Shown: in pieces, positions 48,129-57,640 of the stretch | Numbering within the stretch: position 1 is the first letter of the stretch | How the letters are laid out: each line of letters opens with the position of its first letter | Source of the DNA: Dactylosporangium roseum | GTDB lineage: Bacteria > Actinomycetota > Actinomycetes > Mycobacteriales > Micromonosporaceae | Length of the DNA: 64,000 nucleotides | Assembly (NCBI RefSeq): GCF_025264685.1 | Contig: NZ_CP073721.1 | Coordinates: 3,897,001-3,961,000 of the forward strand | Direction: 5' to 3' | The notes under the pieces: model-generated | Databases searched by the model: none | The model's input: only the letters and a program-made list of their open reading frames with translations | Told to the model about the DNA's origin: nothing | Program-made: the position numbers and the translations under genes

Positions 48129-49352
48129 ATGTCCCGCCCATCCGTCGCCGTACACGTCGGTCGTCAGCCGATTTTCGACCGGCGCGGTGACGTCCACGGC
48201 TACGAGCTGCTCTTCCGCGGCGACGCGGGGGCGGTGCGGGCCGACGAGCGCGGCGCCTTCGCCACCAGCCGGGTGCTCATCACCGCGTTCACCGAGATCG
48301 GGATCGAGTCGCTCTGCGGCCGCCGCCTGTGCTTCGTCAACCTGACACGGGAGTTCCTCGTCGGCGACCTGCCGCTGCCCTTCGACCGCGAGCAGGTGGT
48401 CCTGGAGATCCTCGAAACCGTCGAGATCGACGACGAGGTGGTCGCGGCCGTCGACAGGCTCGCCGGGCAGGGATTCCGCTTCGCGCTCGACGACTACGTG
48501 TTCGGGCTCGGTCACGAGCCGCTGCTGGAGCTCGCCACCTACGTCAAGATCGACATGCTGGGGACGCCGGACGAGGCCCTCGCGGCGACGGTCGCGCGCT
48601 GCCGCAGGTACCACCACCTCAAACTGGTCGCCGAACGGCTGGAGACCCCCGAACACCTCGCCCGGGCGCGGGAGCTCGGGTTCGACCACTTCCAGGGGTA
48701 CGTCCTGGGCCGGCCCCAGGTGGTGAGCGCGGCGGCGCTGTCGCCGTCCCGGCTGGCCCGGGTCGAGCTGCTCAGCCTGCTCGTCGGGCCCGGCATCCCG
48801 CTCAACCGCGTGGTCGGCCTGGTCACCAGCGACCCGGCGCTCAGCCTGCGGCTCATGGCGGCCGCGAACGCCGACGCTCTCGGGCTGCCGGTCAAGGTGT
48901 CGTCGGTGCACGAGGCGGTGCTGCTGCTCGGTGTCGACCGGCTCCGCGACTGGGCGACGCTCATGCTCGTCAGCGACCTGGACGACCCCGGCACCCAGCA
49001 GTTGTCCGTCGCCGTCACCCGGGCCCGCATGTGCCAGAACATCGCGGCGCGGATGGAGCTGCCACCGGAGGCCGCCTTCACCGTCGGGCTGGTGTCCGCC
49101 GTCGCGGAGCTGCTCGGCCAGCCGGCGGCCGAGCTCACGGTGCGGCTCTCGCTCAGCCACGAGGTGACCGAGGCGCTGGTCGACGGAGCGGGGCCACTCG
49201 GTGAGCTGCTGTCGCTGGTCGCCGCGTACGAGGCCTCCGACCTGCCGATGCTCCTCGCGGCGCCGCTGCCGGTCGAGGACACCGCGCGGGCGTACCTCGA
49301 CGCCGTCGCGTACACCGGCCGCATCATCGGCCCCCGCGGCGGCGACCGGTAG
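48129..49352 (+). CDS. EAL-HDOD (YuxH-like) signalling protein, copy 1
   Basis: A 407-residue protein: EAL domain (about 1-205; GRQPIFDRRGDVHGYELLFR, NLTREFLVG, EILETVEIDDE, LDDYVFG, VKIDML, ERLE, FQGYVLG) and HDOD domain (about 210-390, LLSLLVGPGIPLNRVVGLVT). EAL position reads ELL, and the second catalytic Glu set is largely present, so residual binding is possible; YuxH-type EAL-HDOD proteins are mostly non-enzymatic signal proteins. The ATG at 48129 is 53 bp after the GNAT stop. A paralogue follows 52 bp later. Confidence 0.87.
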   Translation: MSRPSVAVHVGRQPIFDRRGDVHGYELLFRGDAGAVRADERGAFATSRVLITAFTEIGIESLCGRRLCFVNLTREFLVGDLPLPFDREQVVLEILETVEIDDEVVAAVDRLAGQGFRFALDDYVFGLGHEPLLELATYVKIDMLGTPDEALAATVARCRRYHHLKLVAERLETPEHLARARELGFDHFQGYVLGRPQVVSAAALSPSRLARVELLSLLVGPGIPLNRVVGLVTSDPALSLRLMAAANADALGLPVKVSSVHEAVLLLGVDRLRDWATLMLVSDLDDPGTQQLSVAVTRARMCQNIAARMELPPEAAFTVGLVSAVAELLGQPAAELTVRLSLSHEVTEALVDGAGPLGELLSLVAAYEASDLPMLLAAPLPVEDTARAYLDAVAYTGRIIGPRGGDR

Positions 49353-49404
49353 CGGTTCCGGCCGGTACCTTCACTCCGGCACGCCGCGGCCGATAGGCCC
49401 GGAC

Positions 49405-50667
49405 GTGGACAGCACGCGACCCGTACACATCGGACGCCAGGCGCTCTACGACAACCGGGGACACGTCGCGGGCTACGAACTGCTGTTCCGCGACGGCCCC
49501 GAGGCGCACCACGCCACGGTCCGCGACAGCGCCGCCACCAGCCGGGTCATCGTCGAGGCGTTCACCGCGTTCGGGATCGAGGAGCTGGTCGGCGACAAGC
49601 TCTGCTTCGTCAACCTGACCCGCGAGTTCCTCGTCGGCGAGCTGCCGCTGCCGTTCCCGCCCGGCCGGGTCGGCCTGGAGATCATGGCCGGCGTCGAGGT
49701 CGACGACGAGGTGCTCGCCGGGGTGGCGGCGCTGGCCGAGCAGGGGCACCGGCTGGCCGTCGATGACTTCACCGGCGCCGGCTCGCGGGACCGCCTGCTG
49801 CCCCACGCCCACTACGTCAAGATCGACATGATCGCCGAGAAGCTGCGCGGCGACCGGAAGGCGATCGCCGCCATCGTCGCACGGTGCCGCCGCCACCGGC
49901 GGATCCGGCTCGTCGCGCAGCGCGTGGAGACCCTCGAACTGCTGGACCTGGCCCGGCGGCTGCACTTCCAGCTCTTCCAGGGCCACGCGCTGAGCCGCCC
50001 GCACCTGGTCACCACCCGCACGCTCACGCCGACCCGGCTGGCCCGGCTGCGCCTGCTCACCGAACTCGCCGCCGGCGACGTCCAACTGGACCGCGCCGTG
50101 GCCGCGATCGAACGCGACCCGGCGCTCGCGATGCGGGTCCTGCGCGGGGTCAACGCCGCCTCCAACGGCCTCAAGCGGCCCGTCTCGTCGATCTTCCAGG
50201 CGGTCGTACTGCTGGGAGTCCCGCAGGTGCGGCAGTGGGCGACGCTCATGATGGTCGCGGACCTCGCCGACGGCGACGAGTCGGTGCTGACCGACGCCGT
50301 CGTGCGGGCCCGCATGTGCCAGACGCTCGCCGAGCGGCGCGGCGTGGACGGGCCGACCGCGTTCACCGTCGGCCTGATCTCGGCAGTCGGGGACCTGCTC
50401 GGCGGGTCGGCGGACGCGCTCGCCGACAAACTGCCGCTCACCGACGAGGTCGCCGAGGCCGTGGTCCGCGAGCGCGGCGAGCTCGGCATGGTGCTGGGTG
50501 CGGTGCGCGGGTACCAGCGCCGGACCGCCGGCGGTGCCGACCCCGACCCCGGCCTCCGCCTCGGCCTCGGTGCGGATCTGCTGGCCGCGTTACGCTGGGC
50601 GAACGCGGCGCTGGCCGAACCGGAACCGGCCCCGTCGCCTAACGCCGCCGCAACTCGCGGCGGCTGA
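49405..50667 (+). CDS. EAL-HDOD signalling protein, copy 2 (more degenerate EAL)
   Basis: A 420-residue paralogue of the preceding protein, sharing GRQALYDNRGHVAGYELLFR, CFVNLTREFLVGELPLP and the HDOD part (NGLKRPVSSIFQAVVLLGV). Its EAL domain has lost more catalytic residues: EIMAGVEVDDE in place of EILETVEIDDE, and AQRVE in place of AERLE, so it is likely a binding or scaffold protein. GTG 49405 is preceded by TAGGCC (49394-49399) at leaderless distance. A Pro/Ala tail ends it; the 3' end overlaps the opposing PRC-barrel-like gene by 29 bp. Confidence 0.85.
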   Translation: MDSTRPVHIGRQALYDNRGHVAGYELLFRDGPEAHHATVRDSAATSRVIVEAFTAFGIEELVGDKLCFVNLTREFLVGELPLPFPPGRVGLEIMAGVEVDDEVLAGVAALAEQGHRLAVDDFTGAGSRDRLLPHAHYVKIDMIAEKLRGDRKAIAAIVARCRRHRRIRLVAQRVETLELLDLARRLHFQLFQGHALSRPHLVTTRTLTPTRLARLRLLTELAAGDVQLDRAVAAIERDPALAMRVLRGVNAASNGLKRPVSSIFQAVVLLGVPQVRQWATLMMVADLADGDESVLTDAVVRARMCQTLAERRGVDGPTAFTVGLISAVGDLLGGSADALADKLPLTDEVAEAVVRERGELGMVLGAVRGYQRRTAGGADPDPGLRLGLGADLLAALRWANAALAEPEPAPSPNAAATRGG

Positions 50668-50842
50668 CGCCGAGGTACACCTTGTGGGCGCGGTGGTCGA
50701 TCCGCTGGACGGTGTCGACGTCGAGCCTGAGCCGGCCGCCGTCGCCGTCGGTGATCACCACCTGCGGTCCGTCGTAGGTCGCTCTGTCGATCGCGCCGAC
50801 CGCGCCGTCGGTGGCCTCGACCGTGTACCCCACCAGCGTCAT
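50639..50842 (-). CDS. small PRC-barrel-like protein
   Basis: A 67-residue beta-rich protein beginning MTLVGYTVEATDGAVGAIDR, with PQVVITDGDGGRLRLDVDTV, the PRC-barrel pattern of small beta-barrel proteins. Such proteins bind RNA-polymerase or envelope partners; here unknown. GGAGG precedes the ATG at 50842. It is convergent with the second EAL-HDOD gene (29-bp overlap). Confidence 0.7.
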   Translation of the reverse strand: MTLVGYTVEATDGAVGAIDRATYDGPQVVITDGDGGRLRLDVDTVQRIDHRAHKVYLGVSRRELRRR

Positions 50843-51306
50843 CGTGTGCCTCCTCTGTCCGGGCAACGACCCGTTACCCGGTTCGGCACGCCGGCATGCA
50901 TCCGCCGCCGCGCGGGTCACCCGGACGGAGCGCCCGCCCGGACGACCTGCGGTCCCCGCCGGCCGACGGTGAGGGCGCTGGCGGACGTCAGGTCCGCTCC
51001 TGCTCGGCGAGCTGGAGCTGCTGCCGCCAGGCGCGATCCCGGAGCGAACCTCACGGTATCTGTGGCCCCGCGGGGCTGTTCGACACGGCGCTGTTCGCCG
51101 GAGGTCGAAACTTTCCGAATTTCCGCGATCACACAGAGCTATTCATCGATGTGATATAGACCACTGGCTCTCCGTTGACTGGCTCGTGTGGGCGTTCGCC
51201 GCGAGCGAGCTTCGGTGACGGCTCGTAGTGGGTTCTCCCAGCTTCTTCCGGGGATCGTCGGCGATCGATATCGTGCTGTCTCCATGGTCGCCACCGGGAG
51301 GCTCGC
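50843..51306. other. non-coding stretch before the RHS gene
   Basis: No convincing gene. The 3' part (about 51100-51170) is AT-rich, with atcaca...tgtgat half-sites around 51130-51155 and a tgatatagac segment that may carry the RHS promoter. The reverse frame 51129-51461 has no codon-bias support and is dismissed. Confidence 0.5.
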
Positions 51307-54300
51307 ATGGTCGGTCGTCGGAACACATTCTCACTGCCTGGGTCCGGGCGCGGCCGGGCCTGGCGGTGGTTGACCGCTGCGGCCGCGGGTGTGGTGTTCA
51401 TCCCCGTGCTGGTGGCGCTGCCGGCCCATGCGGCGCCGGTGTCGCCGTCTGGTGCGGTCAATCCTCAAGAGCGTTCAGTACCGGTGCGGCCGGTGGGGTC
51501 GAGGGCGTCGGTGTTGGCGAACGCGGACACGAAGAAGTTGTGGGCGGGTTCGGCGATGGTGTGGCCGGTGGGTGGGTCTGGTGTGGTGGGTGTGGTGGGG
51601 GTGTCGTCGGGTGCGGCGCGGTCGATGTCGGGTGGGGCTGCGGGCGCGGCCGGTGCTCCTGGTGGGTTGCCGGTGGTGGCGCGGGGTGCGGTGGGGTCGG
51701 TGGAGCCGCGGACGTTGCGGGCGGAGGAGGCGCAGGCCGGTGCGGCTGCGCGGGGCAGGCCGGCGCGGGTGAGGGTGTCGGTGGCGGCGCGGCCGGTGGC
51801 GGAGCGGGCGCATGTGGCGGGTGTGGTGTTTTCGGCGGTGCGGGCTGATGGTGTCGGTTCGGTGGGTCGGGTGGCGCTGGATGTGTCGTATGCGGGGTTT
51901 GCGGATGTGTTCGGTGGTGGGTTCGGGTCGCGGTTGCGGTTGGTGTCGATGCCGGGGTGTGTGTTGTCGACGCCTGAGGTGGCGGCGTGTCAGGTGCAGA
52001 CGCCGGTGTCGGGGTCGGTGAACACTGTTGATGCGCGGGTGGTGTCGGTGGATGCGGTGCCGGTTGCCGGTGATCCGGCGGTGGGGTTGGCGGGGGAGTC
52101 GGCGGTGCCGACGGTGTTTGCGTTGACCGCGGCGGTGTCGTCGCCGGTGGCCGGGAATTTCGCGGCGACGTCGTTGTCGGCGGCGTATGGCTGGGCGCAG
52201 GGTGGGTCGTCGGGGTCGTTCAGTTACGACTATCCGATCGTGGTGCCGGAGGGGTTGGGTGGTCCGGTCCCGGAGGTGGCGTTGGGGTATTCGTCGGGTT
52301 CGGTGGATGGGCGGACGTCGGGGGCGAACGGTCAGCCGTCGTGGTTGGGGGACGGTTGGGACTACCAGCCCGGCTACATCGAGCGGTCGTACCGGTCGTG
52401 TCTGGATGACGGGCAGTCGATTCAGGATCTGTGCTATTTCTCGCGGTGGAACGCGACGATGGTGTGGGGTGGGAAGTCCACTGCGCTGGTGGCTGACACT
52501 GAGGGTGGCACGGGGTGGCACGCCGCGGATGATTCGGGGCTGCGGGTCGAGCAGTTGTACGGGGCGAGCAACTACACCGCCGATGGGCAGTATTGGCGGG
52601 TCACCACCCAGGACGGTACGCAGTACTACTTCGGGGCCGGGAAACGTTACGCCGCCGATCCGAGTAACACGTTGTCGACCGCGGTGGAGCCGGTGTTCGG
52701 TGATGACCCGGGTGATGACTGCCATCGGAGCACTCTGGCCACGTCGTGGTGCAACCTGGGGTATCGGTGGAATCTCGACTATGTCGTGGATCCGCGTGGT
52801 AACTCGATGACGTACTTCTACTCGAAGTACACCGGTGCGTACGGGTTGAACAACGGTGCTGTGATCGCGCCGTATGACATCACGGTCACGCTGGACCGGA
52901 TCGAGTACGGCACCCGGGCCGGGTCGGAGGGTTCGTCCAGCGCGCCGATGCAGGTCGTGTTCGGTACGTCGAACCGGTGCACGCCGTCGGCGGCGAACTG
53001 CACGGCGTGGCCGGATGTGCCGTGGGACACGTATTGCAGCCCGGCGTGGGCGTCGTGCGCGCAGCGGACGCCGACGTACTGGACGCCGTCGAAGTTGGAT
53101 ACGATCACCACGAAGGTGTGGAGCACGGCCGATGGCGCCTACCGGGATGTCGACCGGTGGGACATGACGTACACGTTCCCGTCGTACGACGGGGTCAACT
53201 CGGTGCTGTGGCTCAACAATGTCCAGCACACCGGGCTGGTCGGTGGGAGTCTGGCCGAGCCGGCGATGACGTTCGTCGGTACGGCGTTGAAGAACCGGGT
53301 GTTCGGCAGCGAGCCGATGTGGCGGTTCCGGCTGTCGGGTATCGACACCGGCACCGGCCGGCAGCAGGTGGTCACCTACGAGGGATCCGGGTGCACGCAG
53401 GCGCTGCTGTCGACGTTCAACTGGCGGTACAACCCGTACCGGTGTTACCCGTCGTGGAACGGCACCAGCTACGACTGGTACGAGAAGTACGCGTTCTCCT
53501 GGATTCGTGACATCGACCTGCTGGGCGGCGGGCCGGAGGTGTGGACGTTCTACGGCTACAGCAACGACGGCAGCGTGAACCAGCTCTGGGCGTATGACAC
53601 CAACGAGATGGTTCCGCCGGAGCACCGGAACTGGTCGAAGTATGTCGGGTACTCCACCGTGACGGTCAAGCAGGGCCCGGACGACGCGCATTCCAGCAGG
53701 GTTAAGACGCTGTACTACCGGGGGTTGCACGACGACGGGTTCGAGGCCGACGGCACGCACTACACCGTGAACGTCACCGACAGCCAGGCCGTGGCGACCG
53801 CCGATCAGCGGGCTCTGGCGGGCATGGTCCGGGAACGGACCACGCTGGACGGCACCACCCCGCTGGACTCGACGATCACCGACTACACCGTCACCCAGAC
53901 CGCGAAACGGGTCACCACGATCCCGTCCGGGACGATCACCGCCTACCGCACCACGACCGCCAACACCAAACAACGCACGTATCTGGCGGCGACCAGTAGC
54001 TGGCGGTGGACCCGCACCGAGTACGCCTACAACAGCGACGGGCTCGTCACCCAGGTCAACGACCTCGGCGAAACCGGCACCGCGACCGGGAACACCCCGA
54101 CCAGCGACGACACCTGCACCACAATCACCTACACCACACCCGACACCACCAAATGGTTCAAGAACTATCCGGCGCAGACCGTCACGACCGACTGCGCGGC
54201 GAACCCGACCGGCGGCAACTACCTGGCCGGCAGCCAAACCTTCTACGACGGTGCCACCACCCTCGGGGCGACACCGACGAAGGGCCTGGTCACCAAAACC

Positions 54301-57300
54301 ACCGCGCTGGCGTCGGTGAGCGGGACGACCCTGAGCTGGGTCCAGGCCGGCCGCACCGGCTACGACACCTACGGCCGTGTCACGGACACCTACGACCGGC
54401 TCGACCAGCATTCCAGCACGGCCTACACGCCGGCGGCGAACTACCCGGTGACCCAGACGACGGTCACGAACCCGCTCGGCCACAGCACCACGACGACTTA
54501 CGACCCGCTGCGTGGTCTGCCCACCGCCATACTGGACCTCAACAACAAGACCACCTCGATGCAGTACGACCCGCTGGGCCGGCTCACCAAGGTGTTCAAA
54601 CCGCACACCTCCCCGACAACCAGCCTGCCGGACATCGAATACACCTACACACTGCGCTCTACCGGCGGCCCCAACTCCGTCACCACCAAGGTGCTCGGCC
54701 CCAACGGCAACCAGGTCACCAGCTACCAGCTCTACGACGGGCTGCTGCGGGCCCGGCAGACCCAGGCACCCGCAGCACAGGCCAACGGCGGCCGGATCAT
54801 CACCGACACCCAGTACGACGGGCGCGGGCTCACCGTCAAGACGACCACGTTCTGGAACTCCAGCCCCCCGGCCGCCGAGGTCGTCGGCTTCGCCGACACC
54901 GATGCCGCGGTGAACAACCAGCACCGCTACACCTACGACGCACTCGATCGGCAGACCGTCGACGCGTTGTACTCCGCCAACACCCTCAAGTGGCAGACCA
55001 CCACCGCCTACGACGGGAACCTCACCACCGTCACACCTCCCGACGGCGGCACCCCGACCACCACCTACGTCAACGGCCGGGGCAAACCCACCGAGCTGCG
55101 CCAGTACCTCGCCAGCACGCCCACCGGCAGCTACCACGCCACCACCTACAAATACGACCGGCTCGACCGCCTCACCGAGGTCAAAGACCAGTCCAACAAC
55201 ACCTGGACGACCCACTACAACCTGCTCGGCCTGGCCGACTCCACCACCGACCCGGACAAGGGCACCACGACCACCGTGTATGACGGTGCGGGCCGGCCAC
55301 AGACCGTCACCAATGCCAACAACGCCAGCCTCACCTACACCTACGACGCGCTCGGCCGCAGGACCGGCCTCTACGACGGCACCACCACCAGCGGCTTCCA
55401 ACGCGCGAAATGGATCTACGACACCGCCACCAACGGCAAAGGCCAGCTCACCTCGTCCACCCGCTACGTCACCGGCACCAGCGGCACCGACGCGTACACC
55501 ACCACCGTCACCGGCTACGACGACGGCTACCGGCCCCTGGGGACCACCACGGTCATCCCGTCGAGCTTGAACCTGCCCGGCCTGCCGTCCGGCAGCTACA
55601 CCACCAGCACCACCTACAACGTCGACGGGTCCGTCGCCACGATCACGTACCCGGCCGCTGGCGGATTGTCGGCCGAGACGGTCACCAGCACGTACGACAA
55701 CACCGGTCGGCCGCTGACGTTGACCAGCCCGGACGCCACCTACGTCGCTTCCACCAGCTACTACGGTTGGGGCGTGCCGTACCAGCAGATCAACGGCACC
55801 GGCACCAAACGGGTTCGGCAGACGACCGCCATGGACGAGGCGACCGGGCGGCTGACCACCAGCAAGGCCGAGACCGAAAACCAGTCGACGCCGAACGCCT
55901 GGGTGGAGCAGCTCACCCAGAACTACGGCTACGACCAGGCTGGCAACGTCAAAAACATCACCGAGACCAGCGCCGGCGCCACCGTGTCCAACGAATGTTT
56001 CCTCTACAACAAGCTGCGCGAATTGACCGAGGCGTGGACCACCACCGCCGCCACCTGCCAGACCGCGCCGGCCACCGCGAACGTCGGCGGCCCGGACGCA
56101 TACTGGACCAGCTACACCTACGCCACCGGCACCGGCAACTACAACAGCGGCAACCGCACCACGGAAGTCCGCCACGCCATCGGCGGCGGCACCGACACCA
56201 CCCGCACCTACGCCTACCCCACCACCGGCAAACGCCACACCCTGACCAGCGTCACCGCCACCGGCGGGGCCACCGGCACCGACAACTACGCATACGATGC
56301 CGCGGGCAACATGACCACCCGCAACATCACCGGCAAACCCGGCCAGACATTGACCTGGGACAGCGAGGGCCACCTCGCCACCCTCACCGACTCCGGCGGC
56401 ACCACCAGCTACATTTACGACGCCGACGGCAACCGCCTCGTCGCCAAGGACCCCGCCGGCGTCACCGTCTACCTGCCCGGCTACGAACTGCGCAAGGTCG
56501 GCTCCACCACGACCTGCACCCGCTACTACGGCTCCGTGGCGAGCCGGACCCCGGCCGGCCTCACCTGGATCGCAAGCGACCACCACGGCACCGGCCAACT
56601 CGCCATCGACGCCAACACCTTGACCACCACCCGCCGCAAGAGCGACCCGTTCGGCAACCCCCGCGGCACCGACCCCACGTGGCCCAACACCCGCGGCTTC
56701 GTCGACGGCACCCGCGACAACACCGGCCTCACCCACTTGGGTGCCCGCGAATACGAACCCACCACCGGCCGGTTCACATCCGACGACCTCATCACCGACT
56801 TCATCGATCCGCAACAGATCAACGGTTACGCGTACGCCAACAACGCCCCGACCACCAGCAGCGATCCCACCGGTCTGTGGAATGACCACGATCCTAGAGA
56901 CACTCCTGCATGGGAGTGGCCATGCAGCTTGCAGCATACAGAGAACTGTGGTGCGCCCCATTATGGCAATGGGGGAACCGATCCTCGGAAAGTCAAGCGT
57001 CCGAGTACCTCGCCGAATTGCATGGTTATGCCACAGGGGTGCGAGAAGCCGCCCGTCGTGGTGCCTTCTGGAAAGCCTCCGAAGAGTAAAGACGGCTCGG
57101 CCGGTAAAACCAAGGGTAATTGGCCTCTTATTGAGCGCAATGAGCTGGCACCCGACGGCTGTGGATACCTGCATTGCTCCGATGAACCCGTGGTGAAGTG
57201 CGTTTCATGGTTGAACTGGGCGTGTCAATCTGCGGAATGGATCGATAAATATGTACAGATCGGGGCATCGGCGTGCTTCATGTACTGCCTCGGCGTGTCC

Positions 57301-57618
57301 TATCAGGATGGCACCGTCGGTTTGACTACAGCAGCTGGCGTAGGCCTGGGTTTTACCGGAACAATCGGCCTTACCAGCGCTAAGCCGGCCGATCAAGGTC
57401 CGGTCGGTTGGTTGCTCTGCATGGGTGATGGCCCGGGCGGCTGCTACATTGGCGGCGTTAAGGGTGACGTCGGCGCCGACATGAACGGACATTCGGACAC
57501 TTGGCATGGTGGCGCGATCGGGGCCGGTGTGGGTTTCTATGGCGGGGGTACGTGGACGCCCTTCACCTGGCAGATTGGCCCCCATATGCCAAAGTGGCAT
57601 CCCTTCCCTGGCTTCTGA
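51307..57618 (+). CDS. secreted RHS/YD-repeat protein with C-terminal toxin-like tip
   Basis: A 2103-residue exported protein with ATG 51307. An Arg-rich N-region and hydrophobic core end in PAHA (signal peptide, cleavage near residue 43). N-terminal half: SpvB/insecticidal-toxin-like beta region (FSYDYPIVVPEGLGG, VALGYSSGSVDGRTSG, then QPGYIERSYRSC). YD repeats fill about residues 850-1750 (YDPLGRL, YDALGRRTGLYDG, YDAAGNMTTR and others). The RHS-associated core is about 1750-1858 (HLGAREYEPTTGRFTSDDL, NGYAYANNAP, SDPTGLW). Residues 1859-2103 form a variable tail with 12 Cys and Gly-rich hydrophobic stretches (GVGLGFTGTIGLTSAKP), AT-richer DNA and different codon use. RHS cocoons deliver C-terminal effectors; the tail here is unrecognised. 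A small membrane protein gene follows at once. Confidence 0.9.
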   Translation: MVGRRNTFSLPGSGRGRAWRWLTAAAAGVVFIPVLVALPAHAAPVSPSGAVNPQERSVPVRPVGSRASVLANADTKKLWAGSAMVWPVGGSGVVGVVGVSSGAARSMSGGAAGAAGAPGGLPVVARGAVGSVEPRTLRAEEAQAGAAARGRPARVRVSVAARPVAERAHVAGVVFSAVRADGVGSVGRVALDVSYAGFADVFGGGFGSRLRLVSMPGCVLSTPEVAACQVQTPVSGSVNTVDARVVSVDAVPVAGDPAVGLAGESAVPTVFALTAAVSSPVAGNFAATSLSAAYGWAQGGSSGSFSYDYPIVVPEGLGGPVPEVALGYSSGSVDGRTSGANGQPSWLGDGWDYQPGYIERSYRSCLDDGQSIQDLCYFSRWNATMVWGGKSTALVADTEGGTGWHAADDSGLRVEQLYGASNYTADGQYWRVTTQDGTQYYFGAGKRYAADPSNTLSTAVEPVFGDDPGDDCHRSTLATSWCNLGYRWNLDYVVDPRGNSMTYFYSKYTGAYGLNNGAVIAPYDITVTLDRIEYGTRAGSEGSSSAPMQVVFGTSNRCTPSAANCTAWPDVPWDTYCSPAWASCAQRTPTYWTPSKLDTITTKVWSTADGAYRDVDRWDMTYTFPSYDGVNSVLWLNNVQHTGLVGGSLAEPAMTFVGTALKNRVFGSEPMWRFRLSGIDTGTGRQQVVTYEGSGCTQALLSTFNWRYNPYRCYPSWNGTSYDWYEKYAFSWIRDIDLLGGGPEVWTFYGYSNDGSVNQLWAYDTNEMVPPEHRNWSKYVGYSTVTVKQGPDDAHSSRVKTLYYRGLHDDGFEADGTHYTVNVTDSQAVATADQRALAGMVRERTTLDGTTPLDSTITDYTVTQTAKRVTTIPSGTITAYRTTTANTKQRTYLAATSSWRWTRTEYAYNSDGLVTQVNDLGETGTATGNTPTSDDTCTTITYTTPDTTKWFKNYPAQTVTTDCAANPTGGNYLAGSQTFYDGATTLGATPTKGLVTKTTALASVSGTTLSWVQAGRTGYDTYGRVTDTYDRLDQHSSTAYTPAANYPVTQTTVTNPLGHSTTTTYDPLRGLPTAILDLNNKTTSMQYDPLGRLTKVFKPHTSPTTSLPDIEYTYTLRSTGGPNSVTTKVLGPNGNQVTSYQLYDGLLRARQTQAPAAQANGGRIITDTQYDGRGLTVKTTTFWNSSPPAAEVVGFADTDAAVNNQHRYTYDALDRQTVDALYSANTLKWQTTTAYDGNLTTVTPPDGGTPTTTYVNGRGKPTELRQYLASTPTGSYHATTYKYDRLDRLTEVKDQSNNTWTTHYNLLGLADSTTDPDKGTTTTVYDGAGRPQTVTNANNASLTYTYDALGRRTGLYDGTTTSGFQRAKWIYDTATNGKGQLTSSTRYVTGTSGTDAYTTTVTGYDDGYRPLGTTTVIPSSLNLPGLPSGSYTTSTTYNVDGSVATITYPAAGGLSAETVTSTYDNTGRPLTLTSPDATYVASTSYYGWGVPYQQINGTGTKRVRQTTAMDEATGRLTTSKAETENQSTPNAWVEQLTQNYGYDQAGNVKNITETSAGATVSNECFLYNKLRELTEAWTTTAATCQTAPATANVGGPDAYWTSYTYATGTGNYNSGNRTTEVRHAIGGGTDTTRTYAYPTTGKRHTLTSVTATGGATGTDNYAYDAAGNMTTRNITGKPGQTLTWDSEGHLATLTDSGGTTSYIYDADGNRLVAKDPAGVTVYLPGYELRKVGSTTTCTRYYGSVASRTPAGLTWIASDHHGTGQLAIDANTLTTTRRKSDPFGNPRGTDPTWPNTRGFVDGTRDNTGLTHLGAREYEPTTGRFTSDDLITDFIDPQQINGYAYANNAPTTSSDPTGLWNDHDPRDTPAWEWPCSLQHTENCGAPHYGNGGTDPRKVKRPSTSPNCMVMPQGCEKPPVVVPSGKPPKSKDGSAGKTKGNWPLIERNELAPDGCGYLHCSDEPVVKCVSWLNWACQSAEWIDKYVQIGASACFMYCLGVSYQDGTVGLTTAAGVGLGFTGTIGLTSAKPADQGPVGWLLCMGDGPGGCYIGGVKGDVGADMNGHSDTWHGGAIGAGVGFYGGGTWTPFTWQIGPHMPKWHPFPGF

Positions 57619-57640
57619 CGGCGACGGAGCGTATCGACTG

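Noticed and set aside
51129..51461. 110-residue reverse frame before the RHS gene
   Set aside because: Overlaps the RHS signal peptide and promoter; no ribosome binding site or domain.
55410..56885. 491-residue plus frame within the YD-repeat region
   Set aside because: His/Arg-rich shadow of the repeat region in another frame.
51475..57174. 1899-residue reverse open frame under the RHS gene
   Set aside because: The opposite strand encodes an RHS protein with signal peptide, YD repeats and core; the antisense frame is open only because of the skewed third positions.
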